Source: Hondaea fermentalgiana
Lineage: Eukaryota; Sar; Bigyra; Thraustochytrida; Thraustochytriidae
Length of the DNA stretch: 64,000 bases
Direction of reading: 5' to 3'
Assembly (NCBI GenBank): GCA_014084085.1
Contig: NPFB01000021.1
Span: forward strand, 1 to 64,000
Shown piece after piece: positions 1-10,500 of this stretch. Positions within the stretch are counted from its first letter, which is position 1. Each line of letters opens with the position of its first letter. The notes below the pieces were generated by a model that saw only the letters and a list, made by a program, of their open reading frames with translations, ran no database searches and was not told the DNA's origin. The translations under genes were made by a program, and so were the position numbers.

Positions 1-54
1 TGCTTTGCTTTGCTTTGCTTTGCTTTGCTTTGCTTTGCTTTGCTTTGCTTTGCG
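1..54. repeat. TTTGC pentanucleotide microsatellite
   Basis: About ten tandem copies of the 5-bp unit TTTGC run from the window edge to about 54, where the pattern decays (TTGCGTTGCAATGCC). The unit length is not a multiple of three, so all frames read a Leu/Cys/Phe/Ala peptide. That peptide is an artefact of the repeat, not a gene. The array may continue to the left of the window. It does not resemble a TTAGGG-type telomere repeat. Confidence 0.9.
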
Positions 55-1162
55 TTGCAATGCCTTGCCTCGCGTTTGTCTGTCATTTTTCTCAAAGCGA
101 ATCACGTACCGGCGTGGGGCCTGTGGCCATACCGAGGACCCGCGTCTACCCCGAATGCAGATCTGCGTGTACTTGCCCCGGGCCTAGAATTCAATGCTTG
201 CTCGATTGCGAAACGGGCTCCCTCTTGCTCACTTCGCACCGTATGCGCACTATCAGCTCAATGGCCAGCGCTCATTGACTTTTCGTCCAGTTCGAGCGCC
301 GAGCGTTTATTTGACAGGTCCGCGCCGAGCGCCTCTTAGACGCTGCTCTTACGTTCCCAGGTCCGCGCCGGAATCACGCAAGAGAACTTTGCGACGGCCT
401 TCGTTGCCAGTCAGCCTCAAGCGCGCCTCCTAGCCGGGTCTCGCACGCGCCCCTCGAGACCGGGCGGCACGCAAGCGTTGCTTTGCTCCTCACCCGTGTC
501 GGGTGGAGCCTCGCAACCTGTCTGTCCGTAGACAGCGGCAACCCGAGGAGCCACGGTCGCGCCGGATTCTGGGTTCGATACCTATTCTTTTCTTTCCCAT
601 CATCGATCAATCAATCAATCATGCAAGCAAGCATTCTTAGGCCGTCGACTCTGAGCGACGAGAGCACGATAAACAGAGGGTGCGCTACGCGTGCATATTA
701 CTTGTTCCCGTAGCACGTTCAATAGACTCAGGCGCTCGGCCAGAGCGATAGCAAGGCTGGCACTTCCTTCACACGGGCACATCGACGCCGCAACGGACCT
801 ATCTTGGCTTTCTTGTAAAACGGTGTGTACTCTAGTGCCAAGAAGAAAAGAAAGCAAAGAGAAACCAAAACAAAGCAGAGCAAAGCAGGCAAAAAGAATT
901 GTAGTCTCGCTCCTTGCTCCAAAAAGCATCGTGGGCCAAAGAATGTGCGTGCGCAACGCTTTATCGCAGCGGCGCGGCGCGGAGGATACAGGAGGGCCCC
1001 TCATTCGCATGCATGGGACGCGGAGGCCCTTCTCCAGACTTCTTCTTCATGTCTCGGACTGTCGGCCGTGTGGCCGGCCGTCCGATTCGGTGGGCGAGCG
1101 CGTGAGAGCGCTCAGGCGGCAGGCGGGCAGTCGGCCGCATCGTATTCGCAGAAACGAGCGCG
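55..1162. other. Intergenic region, no gene seen
   Basis: Only short overlapping frames without domain-like composition are present. A short ATCA tract (CATCGATCAATCAATCAATC) lies near 601-620, followed by GCAAGCAAGC near 622-632. The stretch just before the gene at 1163 is presumably its 5' UTR and promoter. No tRNA or rRNA signature was recognised. Confidence 0.5.
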
Positions 1163-2758
1163 ATGCCGCGTCTCTCCGGTTGTTTTGGCTGCCTTAGCCA
1201 GGACCAAGAACTCGGCAAAGTGCACGAAGATGCCGAAAGTAGCGCCGACTCGGTCTTGCGTAGTGCGTTGAAGAGCAAGAGCGCCGACGACGAAAGCGCA
1301 AAACATGGAATCTTCGCGGGAATGAAAAGAAGGGCTAAAGCGGCCGCGGCCATCCTAAGTCCTTTCCGAAGAGGACAACCGCGTACTCGAGGAAAAGGAC
1401 TGTTTGCAACCTTTCGGGACCGCGCACCGAAGCTTCCTGTCATGCGAAAGATCGCCCCTCGGCTTGACGCGCTCATCACCAAGGGTCAGGCCCTTGGTAA
1501 GAAGATACTTGCAAGCAAACTTATTCCCTCTTTCCTTCGCAAGAAGAAAAGTAGGCGAAGAAGCAGCCGCGCTCACCTTGAGGCCAAGCAGCGCGCTCAC
1601 GATGTTATGCTCATGCACGAAATGAAAGATTTCACGTGCGCAGTGAATCAAGCGGTACGTGCAGGAATGATGCGAGCAGAATACTTTATGGAAAAGACCA
1701 TTCGTGAACGTATGGAGGAGCTCCGACGCCTTCGCTTGGAAGAGGAAGATCGGCGGGCCTGGCAAGAAGCCTTGCGGCTCGCCCGAATCAAATACAGCGC
1801 TCAATACGCACAAGAAATGTGGGATTATCTTCACGAATGGTCTCTCACGGAGGGCGTTGAGCGGGTCATTGCGCATCGCGCATACCTCGAGTACCTAAAG
1901 AGTCGCGAGGGCCGCGTGGTGACCGCTTTTACGCGTTTCGCGCGCCGCCTCGAGACCCGAAGACGCGGCGCGGTGCTGTCTCGAGTAGCTCTTTTTCGAA
2001 TTACGCTTGGGCGCGTCTTTCAGTCCCACGATCGCCGTCAGGACGCTGCGCGTGATATTCAGTGCGCCTTTCGCATTCTCATGGCGCGACGCACCTTCTT
2101 GATGGCATATATTGAGCGCGAGGCCCGCATGTTGGATCAGGAAAAAGCAGACGTTTGGCGCAAGTGGGCTGCCCGTCTAGCTCGTGCCATTCAAAGTATT
2201 GCGCATGTCGAGACGGAAGCCCACCGTCAGGCGCGAAGACGCGTATGGGCCCGCACGGAATTTTCTCGGGCCCTTGCAAAAGCGCACTTTTTCACCTACG
2301 GCCATCCTCCAAGTCGCGACCCGCCTGCGGTCACAAGCTTTCAGAAACCATGCGATGGACGCGTGGCGCTCAGGCTGCCGGATACGAAGGCGAGTAAAAT
2401 CGTCGCTCCAATTGGAGATGACTCTCCTGAAGCTCGACGTCTTAACTGGATTGGTGTTCCAGTCGGCGTCGCACTTGCGAAAAATGAAAAAGGTATCGGC
2501 TATCGTCCGCGCAAGGGTATCTCGACACCTGACCATTTCAGCCTCATTTACATGCCAATGCCTACTCATCTGCTCAGCGTTTCATTTGCTGATGCACGAA
2601 GTCGACAAAAGGCTCAAGACGACTTAGAAAACCTCAAAGCGTCAGCACTTCGACCGAATCAGCATATAGAAGAAGCCCCAGAATCTGCCACTGACTGGTA
2701 TGAGCGCGAGCAAGCCCTTTTATGGGGGAACACATCAGCTCTTGTGGATGAAGTATAG
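1163..2758 (+). CDS. IQ-motif protein, function unknown
   Basis: A 531-residue protein starting at an ATG in the context GCGCGATGCCG; the stop is TAG. The N-terminus has a Cys pair (GCFGCL) that could be palmitoylated, followed by a strongly basic segment (about residues 30-145, rich in Lys/Arg). The middle (about 145-400) is Arg/Glu/Ala-rich and predicted helical. It contains a clear IQ motif, IQCAFRILMAR, at residues 299-309, matching the IQxxxRxxxxR pattern that binds calmodulin-type EF-hand proteins. The C-terminal 130 residues look less ordered. I do not recognise the family. A calmodulin-binding cytoskeletal or cortical protein is inferred from the IQ motif only. Confidence 0.7.
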   Translation: MPRLSGCFGCLSQDQELGKVHEDAESSADSVLRSALKSKSADDESAKHGIFAGMKRRAKAAAAILSPFRRGQPRTRGKGLFATFRDRAPKLPVMRKIAPRLDALITKGQALGKKILASKLIPSFLRKKKSRRRSSRAHLEAKQRAHDVMLMHEMKDFTCAVNQAVRAGMMRAEYFMEKTIRERMEELRRLRLEEEDRRAWQEALRLARIKYSAQYAQEMWDYLHEWSLTEGVERVIAHRAYLEYLKSREGRVVTAFTRFARRLETRRRGAVLSRVALFRITLGRVFQSHDRRQDAARDIQCAFRILMARRTFLMAYIEREARMLDQEKADVWRKWAARLARAIQSIAHVETEAHRQARRRVWARTEFSRALAKAHFFTYGHPPSRDPPAVTSFQKPCDGRVALRLPDTKASKIVAPIGDDSPEARRLNWIGVPVGVALAKNEKGIGYRPRKGISTPDHFSLIYMPMPTHLLSVSFADARSRQKAQDDLENLKASALRPNQHIEEAPESATDWYEREQALLWGNTSALVDEV

Positions 2759-3177
2759 AGAATCTAACATGTTATTTGGATGGGATGTACAATTTGTGAG
2801 CGAGCTTGTGACTTCATGTCTTGCCGAGAAAGAGGAATGCTTTTTGCACTGAATCCGTTCTGCAGTCTTTGAGTGTATGGCGAGACTCTACGAAAGGATT
2901 TTGAGCGCTGAACAATCTTTCGTCAGTCAGTCAAACAGATAGCTGGTGTCTACTTGCTTGCGCTCTACAAAGGAGTCGAATCGCAGGCCGTCAAAGGCAC
3001 GATAAACGACAATGGGCGGGTTCTGAGGGCGCCACGTGTGAACATTCAACAAGGAAGAAAAGGCTGACGCAGAATAGCAACCAGATGAGCGAATTTTTGA
3101 ACATGTTATCAGTTGCGCAGAGCCAGAGAGCTTGAGTCAGAGAGAGCGTCCAAGGTCATTGGAAAAATGCGAACATG
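2759..3177. other. Convergent intergenic region (3' UTRs)
   Basis: This lies between the ends of the IQ-motif gene (+) and the ankyrin gene (-). Base composition is more AT-rich than the flanking coding DNA. No open frame of note and no repeat was seen. It should hold both 3' UTRs and polyadenylation signals. Confidence 0.5.
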
Positions 3178-5067
3178 CTAAATGCAGTTTACGCGTACAA
3201 TCGGCTTCGCATTAACGGCGACCTTTTCATCTTTTTTCACGTCGTCATCGCTGCCTTCTTCATCGCTATCGTCACGTAGCGATATATCAAAGGTAGAAAC
3301 ACTGTCCTCGACCTCTTGTGCGTGATCGGAGTCATCCTGCTCAGATTCAGGAGATTTCGCCGTTGATGGTGACGATGGTGTGTGAGGAATGGGCTTAAGT
3401 CGGTGAAGGATAGCACGACGTTGAATCGAGGACCGAACGCCCATCTTCTCGAGGTCCTCATCCTCGAGTACTGCACACGATTCCAGCGTAAGAAGCCTCT
3501 CGTCGAAGAATTGAGCAATGAGACTTCGCGATTGCAGCAACTCCACAAGCAGAATACGGGCTACTTCCCAGGAGGTCACGAATTCCAGGAAAGCAAACAC
3601 ATCCTCAGACTTGTGGTACTTTGCGATTCCCTTTGCATCGTATCCTGCTCTGCACTTGAGACTGAGATCCGCCCCCGCTGACCAGCAGAGCTTGACGTTT
3701 TCGAGGTAGTCCTTTTGAGCTGCAAACATGAGGGCGGTCATGCCCTGTTTGTTTTGAAGATCGAGTTTCGCTCCGTCCTCAACGAGCGTCCGGGCTACCT
3801 CGGTCTGCTCATACTGGTACGCAAGCATGAGAGCAGTTGTTGCCTGCTTATCTCGCAAGTCCATGCTTGCGCCTTGCTGAAGGAGCAAGGCAGCTGTCTC
3901 TGGCTGACCATGGCGAAGGGCGAGCATGAGAGCTGTAGAGCCCGAGGCATCTTGTAGATCGAGCTTCGCACCGTGCTGGATGAGAAATTGGGCTGTTTGC
4001 GGCTGCTCGTAGTGGCAAGCGTACATCAGAGCTGATGACCCAGAGGTGTCTTGAAAGTCGAGTTTGGCATTTTGCTCGATGAGTAGGCGGGCCGTCTCGG
4101 GTTGCCCGTGATAACATGCCTGCATCAGAGCTGTTGTGCCCTTGTCGTTTTGCAAGTCAAGGTTGGCGCCGCGCAAGATCAGCGCCTGGGCCGTCTGCGG
4201 GTGTAGACAGCTCGCATACATGAGCGCAGACCATCCTTCGTGTGATTGCACATCGAGCTTGGCCCCGCGCTGAATCATTTCGAGAACTGCCCCCGGCTGC
4301 TTGTTGAGGCAGTCGCAGATGAGCGCAGTATATCCCTTGTCGTTTTGCAGGTCGAGGTTCGCTCCGTGCTCGATGAGCATGCGGGCTGTCTCAGGCTGTT
4401 CGCAGCAGCATGCAAACATGAGCGCAGTGGTCCCCTTGCTATTTTGAAGATTCAATTTGGCTCGACGGAGAATGAGCTTCTGGGCAATTTGGGGCTGGTT
4501 ATTGCAGCAAGCACACATGAGTGCTGTAAATCCACTTGCATTTTGCACATCTAGTTTGGCGCCGCGCTGGATGAGCATGAGTGCAGTTTCTGGCTGACCA
4601 TAACTGCAAGCGAGCATGAGTGCAGTGAACCCATCCTTGTCTTGGACATCGAGCTTCGGGCAGCGCTCGATAATTTGTTTCGCGGCTTCGGACTGACCGA
4701 ACCGGCACGCGTACAGCAAGGCCGTCCCATTGTCTTTGTCCAGTAAGTCGAGGTCTGCGCCGCGGTCGATAAGCATCGTGGACACCTTCGAATAGCCATT
4801 ACGACACGCGAGGATGAGCGCACTCGCGCCCTTTTTGTCCTGTACGTCCAACTTTGCCCCGTGCTGAATCAACCATTCCGCGATAGCTGGATGCCCACCA
4901 GAGCTGGCGTCGAGTGCCCAAAGAAGAGGTGTTTTATCGCCCTTGATCGGAGCGTCGAGAGCGCTCGCCTTTTCATGCACGACGCGCTGCACCCCGTCGA
5001 GGTCGTCGTTTTTGATCAAGTGGCTCAATTTGCTGGACGAGGGCGCGAGTCCCGAAAAGAGACGCAT
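3178..5067 (-). CDS. Ankyrin-repeat protein with C-terminal SAM-like domain
   Basis: A 629-residue protein with an ATG start. Thirteen clear ankyrin repeats and one degenerate repeat (about residues 20-490) follow the pattern TALMxACxxxQPETAxxLIxxGAKLDLQDxxG. The units are unusually alike (repeated LDLQND/LDVQ and QPETA segments), which suggests recent unit duplication. A segment at about residues 505-558 (LLQSRSLIAQFFDERLLTLESC...LEKMGVRSSIQRRAILHRL) has the spacing of a SAM domain, a helical protein-interaction module. The tail is acidic and Ser-rich. Ankyrin plus SAM points to a scaffold or adaptor role; partners cannot be told from sequence. The first repeat cap (PLLWALDASSGGHPAIAEWLI) is intact, so the ORF looks complete. 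Confidence 0.88.
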   Translation of the reverse strand: MRLFSGLAPSSSKLSHLIKNDDLDGVQRVVHEKASALDAPIKGDKTPLLWALDASSGGHPAIAEWLIQHGAKLDVQDKKGASALILACRNGYSKVSTMLIDRGADLDLLDKDNGTALLYACRFGQSEAAKQIIERCPKLDVQDKDGFTALMLACSYGQPETALMLIQRGAKLDVQNASGFTALMCACCNNQPQIAQKLILRRAKLNLQNSKGTTALMFACCCEQPETARMLIEHGANLDLQNDKGYTALICDCLNKQPGAVLEMIQRGAKLDVQSHEGWSALMYASCLHPQTAQALILRGANLDLQNDKGTTALMQACYHGQPETARLLIEQNAKLDFQDTSGSSALMYACHYEQPQTAQFLIQHGAKLDLQDASGSTALMLALRHGQPETAALLLQQGASMDLRDKQATTALMLAYQYEQTEVARTLVEDGAKLDLQNKQGMTALMFAAQKDYLENVKLCWSAGADLSLKCRAGYDAKGIAKYHKSEDVFAFLEFVTSWEVARILLVELLQSRSLIAQFFDERLLTLESCAVLEDEDLEKMGVRSSIQRRAILHRLKPIPHTPSSPSTAKSPESEQDDSDHAQEVEDSVSTFDISLRDDSDEEGSDDDVKKDEKVAVNAKPIVRVNCI

Positions 5068-5516
5068 TGTGCCTTGACGCGGAAAAGGTTCTGCGGAATG
5101 CGCGACTGACCGCGACGAATTGACCCTCCGGTTTGGTCAGCCGTGATTTTACTTTTTTTTTTTTGAAAATCCACTTTTTGCCTAAATGGATCTCTCGGCC
5201 GCAAGAGATTACTACACGTGCCTAGGCTCAACCGCTGTCCAAGCCAATCAATGACGACAAGAAAAAGAATCCATGGTGAGTGAGGTCTTTCGAACGCGCC
5301 GCGGGGGATCGTGGGGCGAGGGAGGGAAGGGAAGGGAAGGGAAGGAAACAAAATTATGCAAAAAATGAAAAGATGCTCTTGGTTACTTGGCCAATCAATG
5401 TTTCTCACGCGCGTGGTACGTACGAAAAGGCAGGCATGTTAGGCCTTCTACTTGATTGAAAAGAAAAAAAAAGGATTGTCACGCCGATTTTGTTGCGTTT
5501 TTGTGACAAACTGAGC
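5068..5516. other. Intergenic region between two minus-strand genes
   Basis: Upstream of the ankyrin gene and downstream of the methyltransferase gene. It holds a poly-T run near 5150-5165, a GGGAAGGGAAGGGAAGG purine tract near 5326-5345 and an A-rich run near 5461-5473. No coding signal was seen. Confidence 0.5.
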
Positions 5517-6254
5517 TCAGATCGCTTTTTGGCCCAAGACATGGTATGCCGTCATCGTCGTGGCCGGATTACCATTGAAGGGAGGAATGTCAAAGTCGCG
5601 AGTCATCTCCGCGGTGACCTCGATGCCCGCGGCAGCAAAAAGGGATTTAAGCTGGTCCAGAGAGAAACCATCCGCCCTCTCGACAATGAAGATGCGGCCA
5701 CCAGGGGCGAGCGCCTTGATCAGGCGTTCTACAATGGCCTTGGGCTTGGAAAGGTGGTGAAGGACCAACACGTTGAGAACGAGGTCGAAGGAGTCGGCAA
5801 AAGAGTCGAGCTCGGCACCGTCCTTGGCAGGATCGATCGAGTCAAAGGTCACCACCGACGTGAGACCATCCTCCACGGCGTGCTCGCGCGCCACGGTGAG
5901 CATTCCGGCCGCCGGATCGAGACCCACGGATCCCGCGCCAAGGCGCGCACCCATGCCACAAAGGAGTCTTCCCGTGCCGCATCCGAAGTCGAGGGTCTTG
6001 TAGGTCTTGCTGGACTCTGCGGACCACCACTCTTGCGCCGCGACGAAAGCTCTTTGCGCGTCGACCATGGCCTGCCACTCCGGAACCGTCTCCGTCATGC
6101 GAGCGTACTCCTCGCTGTTGAAGTTGGCATTTTGCTCGGCGTAGTCCACGGCGCCATCTCCCGTCTTGCCCTCGCCCGCGCCGTGGCTGTGCCCGTGCCC
6201 ATGGCTGTGCCCGTGCCCATGGCTATGGCTGTGCCCGTGATGTTCGTGGCTCAT
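5517..6254 (-). CDS. Class I SAM-dependent methyltransferase with His-rich N-terminus
   Basis: A 245-residue protein from the ATG at 6254. Residues 3-25 alternate His with Gly/Ser (HGHSHGHGHSHGHGHSH), a typical metal-chelating low-complexity stretch. The rest is a Rossmann-fold methyltransferase: motif I LDFGCGTGR (88-96) binds S-adenosylmethionine, an acidic residue follows in VGLDPAAGML, then FDLVLNVLVLHHL (motif IV region) and LAPGGRIFIVE (motif post-I/V). This resembles the Methyltransf_11/12 group; the substrate is unknown. The frame stays open upstream to 6812, but that extension is Arg/Gln-rich, lies in the divergent promoter region and lacks domain character, so I chose the ATG before the His stretch. 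It is divergent from the dynein gene. Confidence 0.85.
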   Translation of the reverse strand: MSHEHHGHSHSHGHGHSHGHGHSHGAGEGKTGDGAVDYAEQNANFNSEEYARMTETVPEWQAMVDAQRAFVAAQEWWSAESSKTYKTLDFGCGTGRLLCGMGARLGAGSVGLDPAAGMLTVAREHAVEDGLTSVVTFDSIDPAKDGAELDSFADSFDLVLNVLVLHHLSKPKAIVERLIKALAPGGRIFIVERADGFSLDQLKSLFAAAGIEVTAEMTRDFDIPPFNGNPATTMTAYHVLGQKAI

Positions 6255-7533
6255 GCTCGCCTCTTGACCTCCTCCGGCTCGACGCTGCTTTCGCTCTTGC
6301 TGCTGCTTTCGCTCTTGCTGCTGCTTTCGCTCTTGCTCCAGCTCTTGCTCAGTTCTTCTCGGCGTCGGAGTTCTGGTTTTGCTTTCGCTTTGTCGCGGGC
6401 CCGCAGGGACTCCACGGCGTCTCTCTCGGGCAGGATATCTATCACATGTCACGTCATGTCGCATGTTGGGCCCGCCTTTTCCGGCCTCACCCGAGTCCGC
6501 GCGCTGCGAACGCGCCGGCGGCGTTCGCGTCGCATCCGCAGATTCCGCGTGCCCGCGCCCCGTGCAGAGCGGGGTGTTCACGCCTATGCTACGCAGGCGC
6601 GGCTGCAGGCACTGGCGATCGAAGACGAAGACTCCGTGTTCGGCGGTCCGCGCTTCGCTGTTCGTTCGCTCCCGCTTACAGTTTACAGTATGCGTATAGT
6701 AACTTGAAATCGCAAGGAGCATTATTGGGGGCCCGGCTCCGAGACGGAGAATCCACGCGCGCACGTTTGGTGGCTCGCTCCTTGTTGCCTGTTCGCGTAG
6801 GAGACTGGACACGGAATGCGGCTCCGAGATGGAGCTGTCGAGGAGCCTTGATGTACGGAATCAGTAGTGGCTGTAGGCCTAGTAGTATAATACGCCGCGG
6901 AGAAGAAAGCACCTCCCGGGTAGCTCGTGAAGACCTGCTGCGCACGTGCGGGAGAGGTTACTCGAGCGAGACGAAGCTTGGCCGAGACAGGCATGCCACT
7001 ATCTTACTACTTCTTGCCACGACCAAAAGGAGCGAGTCTCTCTCCCCTTTCTCCGAGACCCGAGGCCATCATGATGATGATCGTCATGGGACATTGGGGC
7101 GGTACACACCTTCCCAGGTCCGAACTCGGGAAGTGCCCCCTTCAACGGTAATACAGCAAAAAATCGAGAGCGCCATTGCTTGCCTCTCATTCGGTCATCT
7201 TGCTTTTGCCAAGCGGCACAGGCCTTTGTTTGCACGCACTGGGGAGCGAGGAGAGAACGTGGCCTTGCGCTGCACTCGTCGGGAGACGAAACAGATCAAT
7301 CAACACGCCGGGGTGGCGGGCGGCGCCGCTGCGGACGCGAGAGAAAGCAGCCGCGACGCCACCGTCGCCACCGACAAGTGTGACGAGAGCGGCGAGGACG
7401 CGCGAGGTCTTGCCAGCCAGCGCGTTTTCTGACGCGTACACAAGCAAACTCTCGACTGCTGGTGCGAAAAGCTGCACGTGGCATCATCGTCTGACTTTGC
7501 GCGAACTCCGCGCGCGAGTGCGACGACGAGACC
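6255..7533. other. Divergent promoter region between methyltransferase and dynein genes
   Basis: About 1.28 kb separating the two divergent start codons. It contains a GCTCTTGCTGCTGCTTTC direct repeat next to the methyltransferase start (about 6288-6350) and several overlapping frames that look like random GC-rich open reading frames. No conserved domain, tRNA or spliced exon was recognised. Confidence 0.45.
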
Positions 7534-7542
7534 ATGGACGCC

Positions 7543-7585
<43 letters not shown>

Positions 7586-10500
7586 TCAAGGTAGAAACCA
7601 AGCAGCACACCGACGAAGAGGAGACCAAGATGATGGATAAACGTAGAGACCTTGTCTCCCCTCCGGCACAAAGCGAACCGCAGCGGGGTGTCATGAGCGA
7701 AGCCATTGCCGCCGTCACCGTTGCAACGCGCGAGGAGTCCGAAGAGGCGACGGACGATCGCCCACTTCGTTCGCCGACCAGCCCCGTGCAGAAATCGCCA
7801 AAGACCACCAACTTTCGCCCCATTCCTACAGGCATCGTTCCGCTTCGCGGTCGCGCGAGTTTGTGGGCAGGCGATCATGCAAACGATATGCGCGACGAGG
7901 CTTCTATCCTTGCGCGCGCCAGCGAGCCAAAAGTACAAGTTCCACACAGACCGCTGCCCGGACGCGCTCCCCGTCGCGTCGAGGTGGAGCGCCTCAAGAA
8001 GATCTACGCCTCCTGGGACCTTGGCAAGCTTCTTGAAGAACGTAGGCCGGCCGAAGACACTTTCTTTGCCGATGCCGACGCACTTCCGCTGTACCCCTTT
8101 GACGACACAGAGTTCGAGGAAAGGACGCTTGAGACTTGGATCAAGATGGGCAGCGACCCCATTAGTGGTGACTTTGTCGGACTTCCCGCCAAGGCCCGCC
8201 GCGACGACGGATCCTGGGCACCCTGCGTTGTTCGTGCCTGGGATCCAAACAATGGGGGGGTTCTTTCGATCGAGTGGAGCACTTCACAAGAAAAGCGAGC
8301 GGGTCGAAAGCAGGCCTCCCAAGAAGGCTCCTGCAACCCCGAGCCGGAAGCGAAACAAGACTCCGTCTTGGTGCAACGGCCACGCCTCGATGTGTATTTG
8401 CTGGCCGAGTCTCCCGTCCAGTTTGCGGATCGCGTGACGAGCGCACACAGACGGCGTGCAGAGGCTCGCGTTCTTCTCAACTACAATCTTTTACTCGACT
8501 CCATGCCAATCCAAGGTGTCCCAACTCTTGATCAGCAGCAAATTCAGCGCATTCGAACCAAGCTTGCTACCTCCTCAGAGCTCTCTGAGTTGTCCAAGGC
8601 CAAACCCAAGCTCATGGACGAGGTTCACGCCTCCTATGCGGGTGCAATCAACAAGATTATCTTCTTGCGGACCTTGGATCGCATCGCGCATGGATCTGCC
8701 ACCTCTGCGTCCGCAGCACAAAGATCAGATACCATGCTCGCTGGCCTGCTCAAGGATCTTCTTCCGCACGTTGATCTCGTTCAGAGCACAGAGCCAGAAA
8801 GTGCAGCAGCACTGGCTGCTCGCCTCAAGCCCGTCGACGTGGCGATCGACTTCAACGAGAAACTGCAAGACTTTGCTTTCAAGTCCCTTTACACCCAGGA
8901 TGGCGTGATGGGCGCCCTCGAGACCATCAGCCTCGAGTGCGTCAAGGTTCTGCAGTACCATCTTTTCAACACGACAATTGCGAAAAGTGTGAAACTCGAT
9001 GAGTTCCAGAACTTGCAAAACACGGCGGCCACAAACACTGTCGCCTTTGTCAAGGGAAAATGGACCATGGCCGTGAAAAACATTGTCCGTGCGAGCTTCA
9101 AGGATGTCGGCAAGGGCTGGTTCAACCTGCGTGAAAGCAGCTCCGAGGTGTACAACTTCAGCAAGCTCAAGCGCTTCTTCACCCTTGTCAACTGCATGAT
9201 GCAAGACTCCATGCGTTTCATGACGGTCACTTCCCTCAAGGACTATGTCATCTTTTTGCGACGATCAGCGGATGCAAGAATCACGATCCGCTCTGCAACC
9301 GACGTCGAAATCGACTACAAACATGCCGTCGAGGACCCCAAGAAAACGCGACAAGGGCCACTCTTTGCGCTCGAACTTGTTGTCGAAGAGCGCGAAATCG
9401 CTGCTCAAGACACCGTCGTTGAAGGTGGCGCCAGCGAAGAGCAGGGAAGCGCCAAGGGTAGTGCACGGAGCGGGTCCAGTGAAAAGAACGGAGACAGCAA
9501 AGCAGCACAAGGGGGCGAGGAGGATGACGAGTCTGCCGAGGCCAAAGAAGGCGAGGGCGAAGCAAATGGCGAAGGAGAAGGTGATGGAGATCAAGCCGAG
9601 GTCAACGGAGAGGCCGACGAGGGGGCCGATGCGGGCAAGTTTGCCATCAAATACAACTTGAACCCGGCCGTTTTTCTCAAAATTCCCGTGCAGCTCTTCT
9701 TCAAGGCCCTTGCCTCCCTGCAGCATATCCCCCGTGTCGAAAAGCAAGTCATGGACAAGCTCTTCTGGCCCGACGAGCCCCTCATTCGCGCAGTCAGCCA
9801 GCATGAGCAGTGGGTCCAGGATCTCGCAGCTCAAATCGATAGCTCCATGACCAGTGCCGTGGAGCCTCTGCAAGACTACCTCAAGCAGTATGACCAGCAC
9901 CTCGAATTTCTGAACTTTGAGATCGAGGACTTTATGAAGGAGGTTGCAAAGAGCTGTCGCGACGCTAGCGAAGAGGAGGAGGAGGAGGACGATGACAACG
10001 GTGGTGAGGGCGATGGGGGAAGCAAGAAGCGCCCCACAATGCTCGACCCCAAGAAGATCAAGGCTCTCATCGACGAGCACACGGCGGCCAAGGAGCAGGT
10101 TGGCGAGGTCATCCCAAGCCTCATCACGGTCGGTGTCTTTTCCGTTTCTTGCAGCAACCTGCGCAGGCTCTTGCAAGAAAAGCATCAAGAGCTTATCGAC
10201 AGATTGAAGAACCTGCTCGCAACGCGCACAGTCGAAGTAGGCAACTTTATCACGGAGCAATACGGAGACATGCGCCGTGAGATCGAAAAACCTGTGGAGA
10301 ACATCGAAGAGCTCACCGCCGTTGAGCAGTACATGGAGCAGGTTCCCACCAAGGTGCGGGCCCTCGAGGCCGATGCGCGCAAGGTCTTTGCCAAAATTGC
10401 CATTCTTGACACGTACTGGTACCAGTTCAAAAAGCAAGATGACATCGATTTGCCTTGGGTAATCTTCGGTGGACCCAAGACAATTGCAGAGACGCTCGAA

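Noticed and set aside
1..54. Telomere or subtelomere repeat
   Set aside because: The unit is TTTGC, not a known telomeric type, and normal genes follow at once. A simple microsatellite is sufficient.
570..600. GGGTTCGATACC, resembling a tRNA T-loop
   Set aside because: The flanking arms do not pair and no A-box or acceptor stem is present at the right distance.
5490..6707. 405-codon plus-strand frame over the methyltransferase
   Set aside because: It is antisense to the methyltransferase, whose SAM motifs are unambiguous. The Leu/Ser-rich portion comes from the reverse of a CAG/AGC-like repeat.
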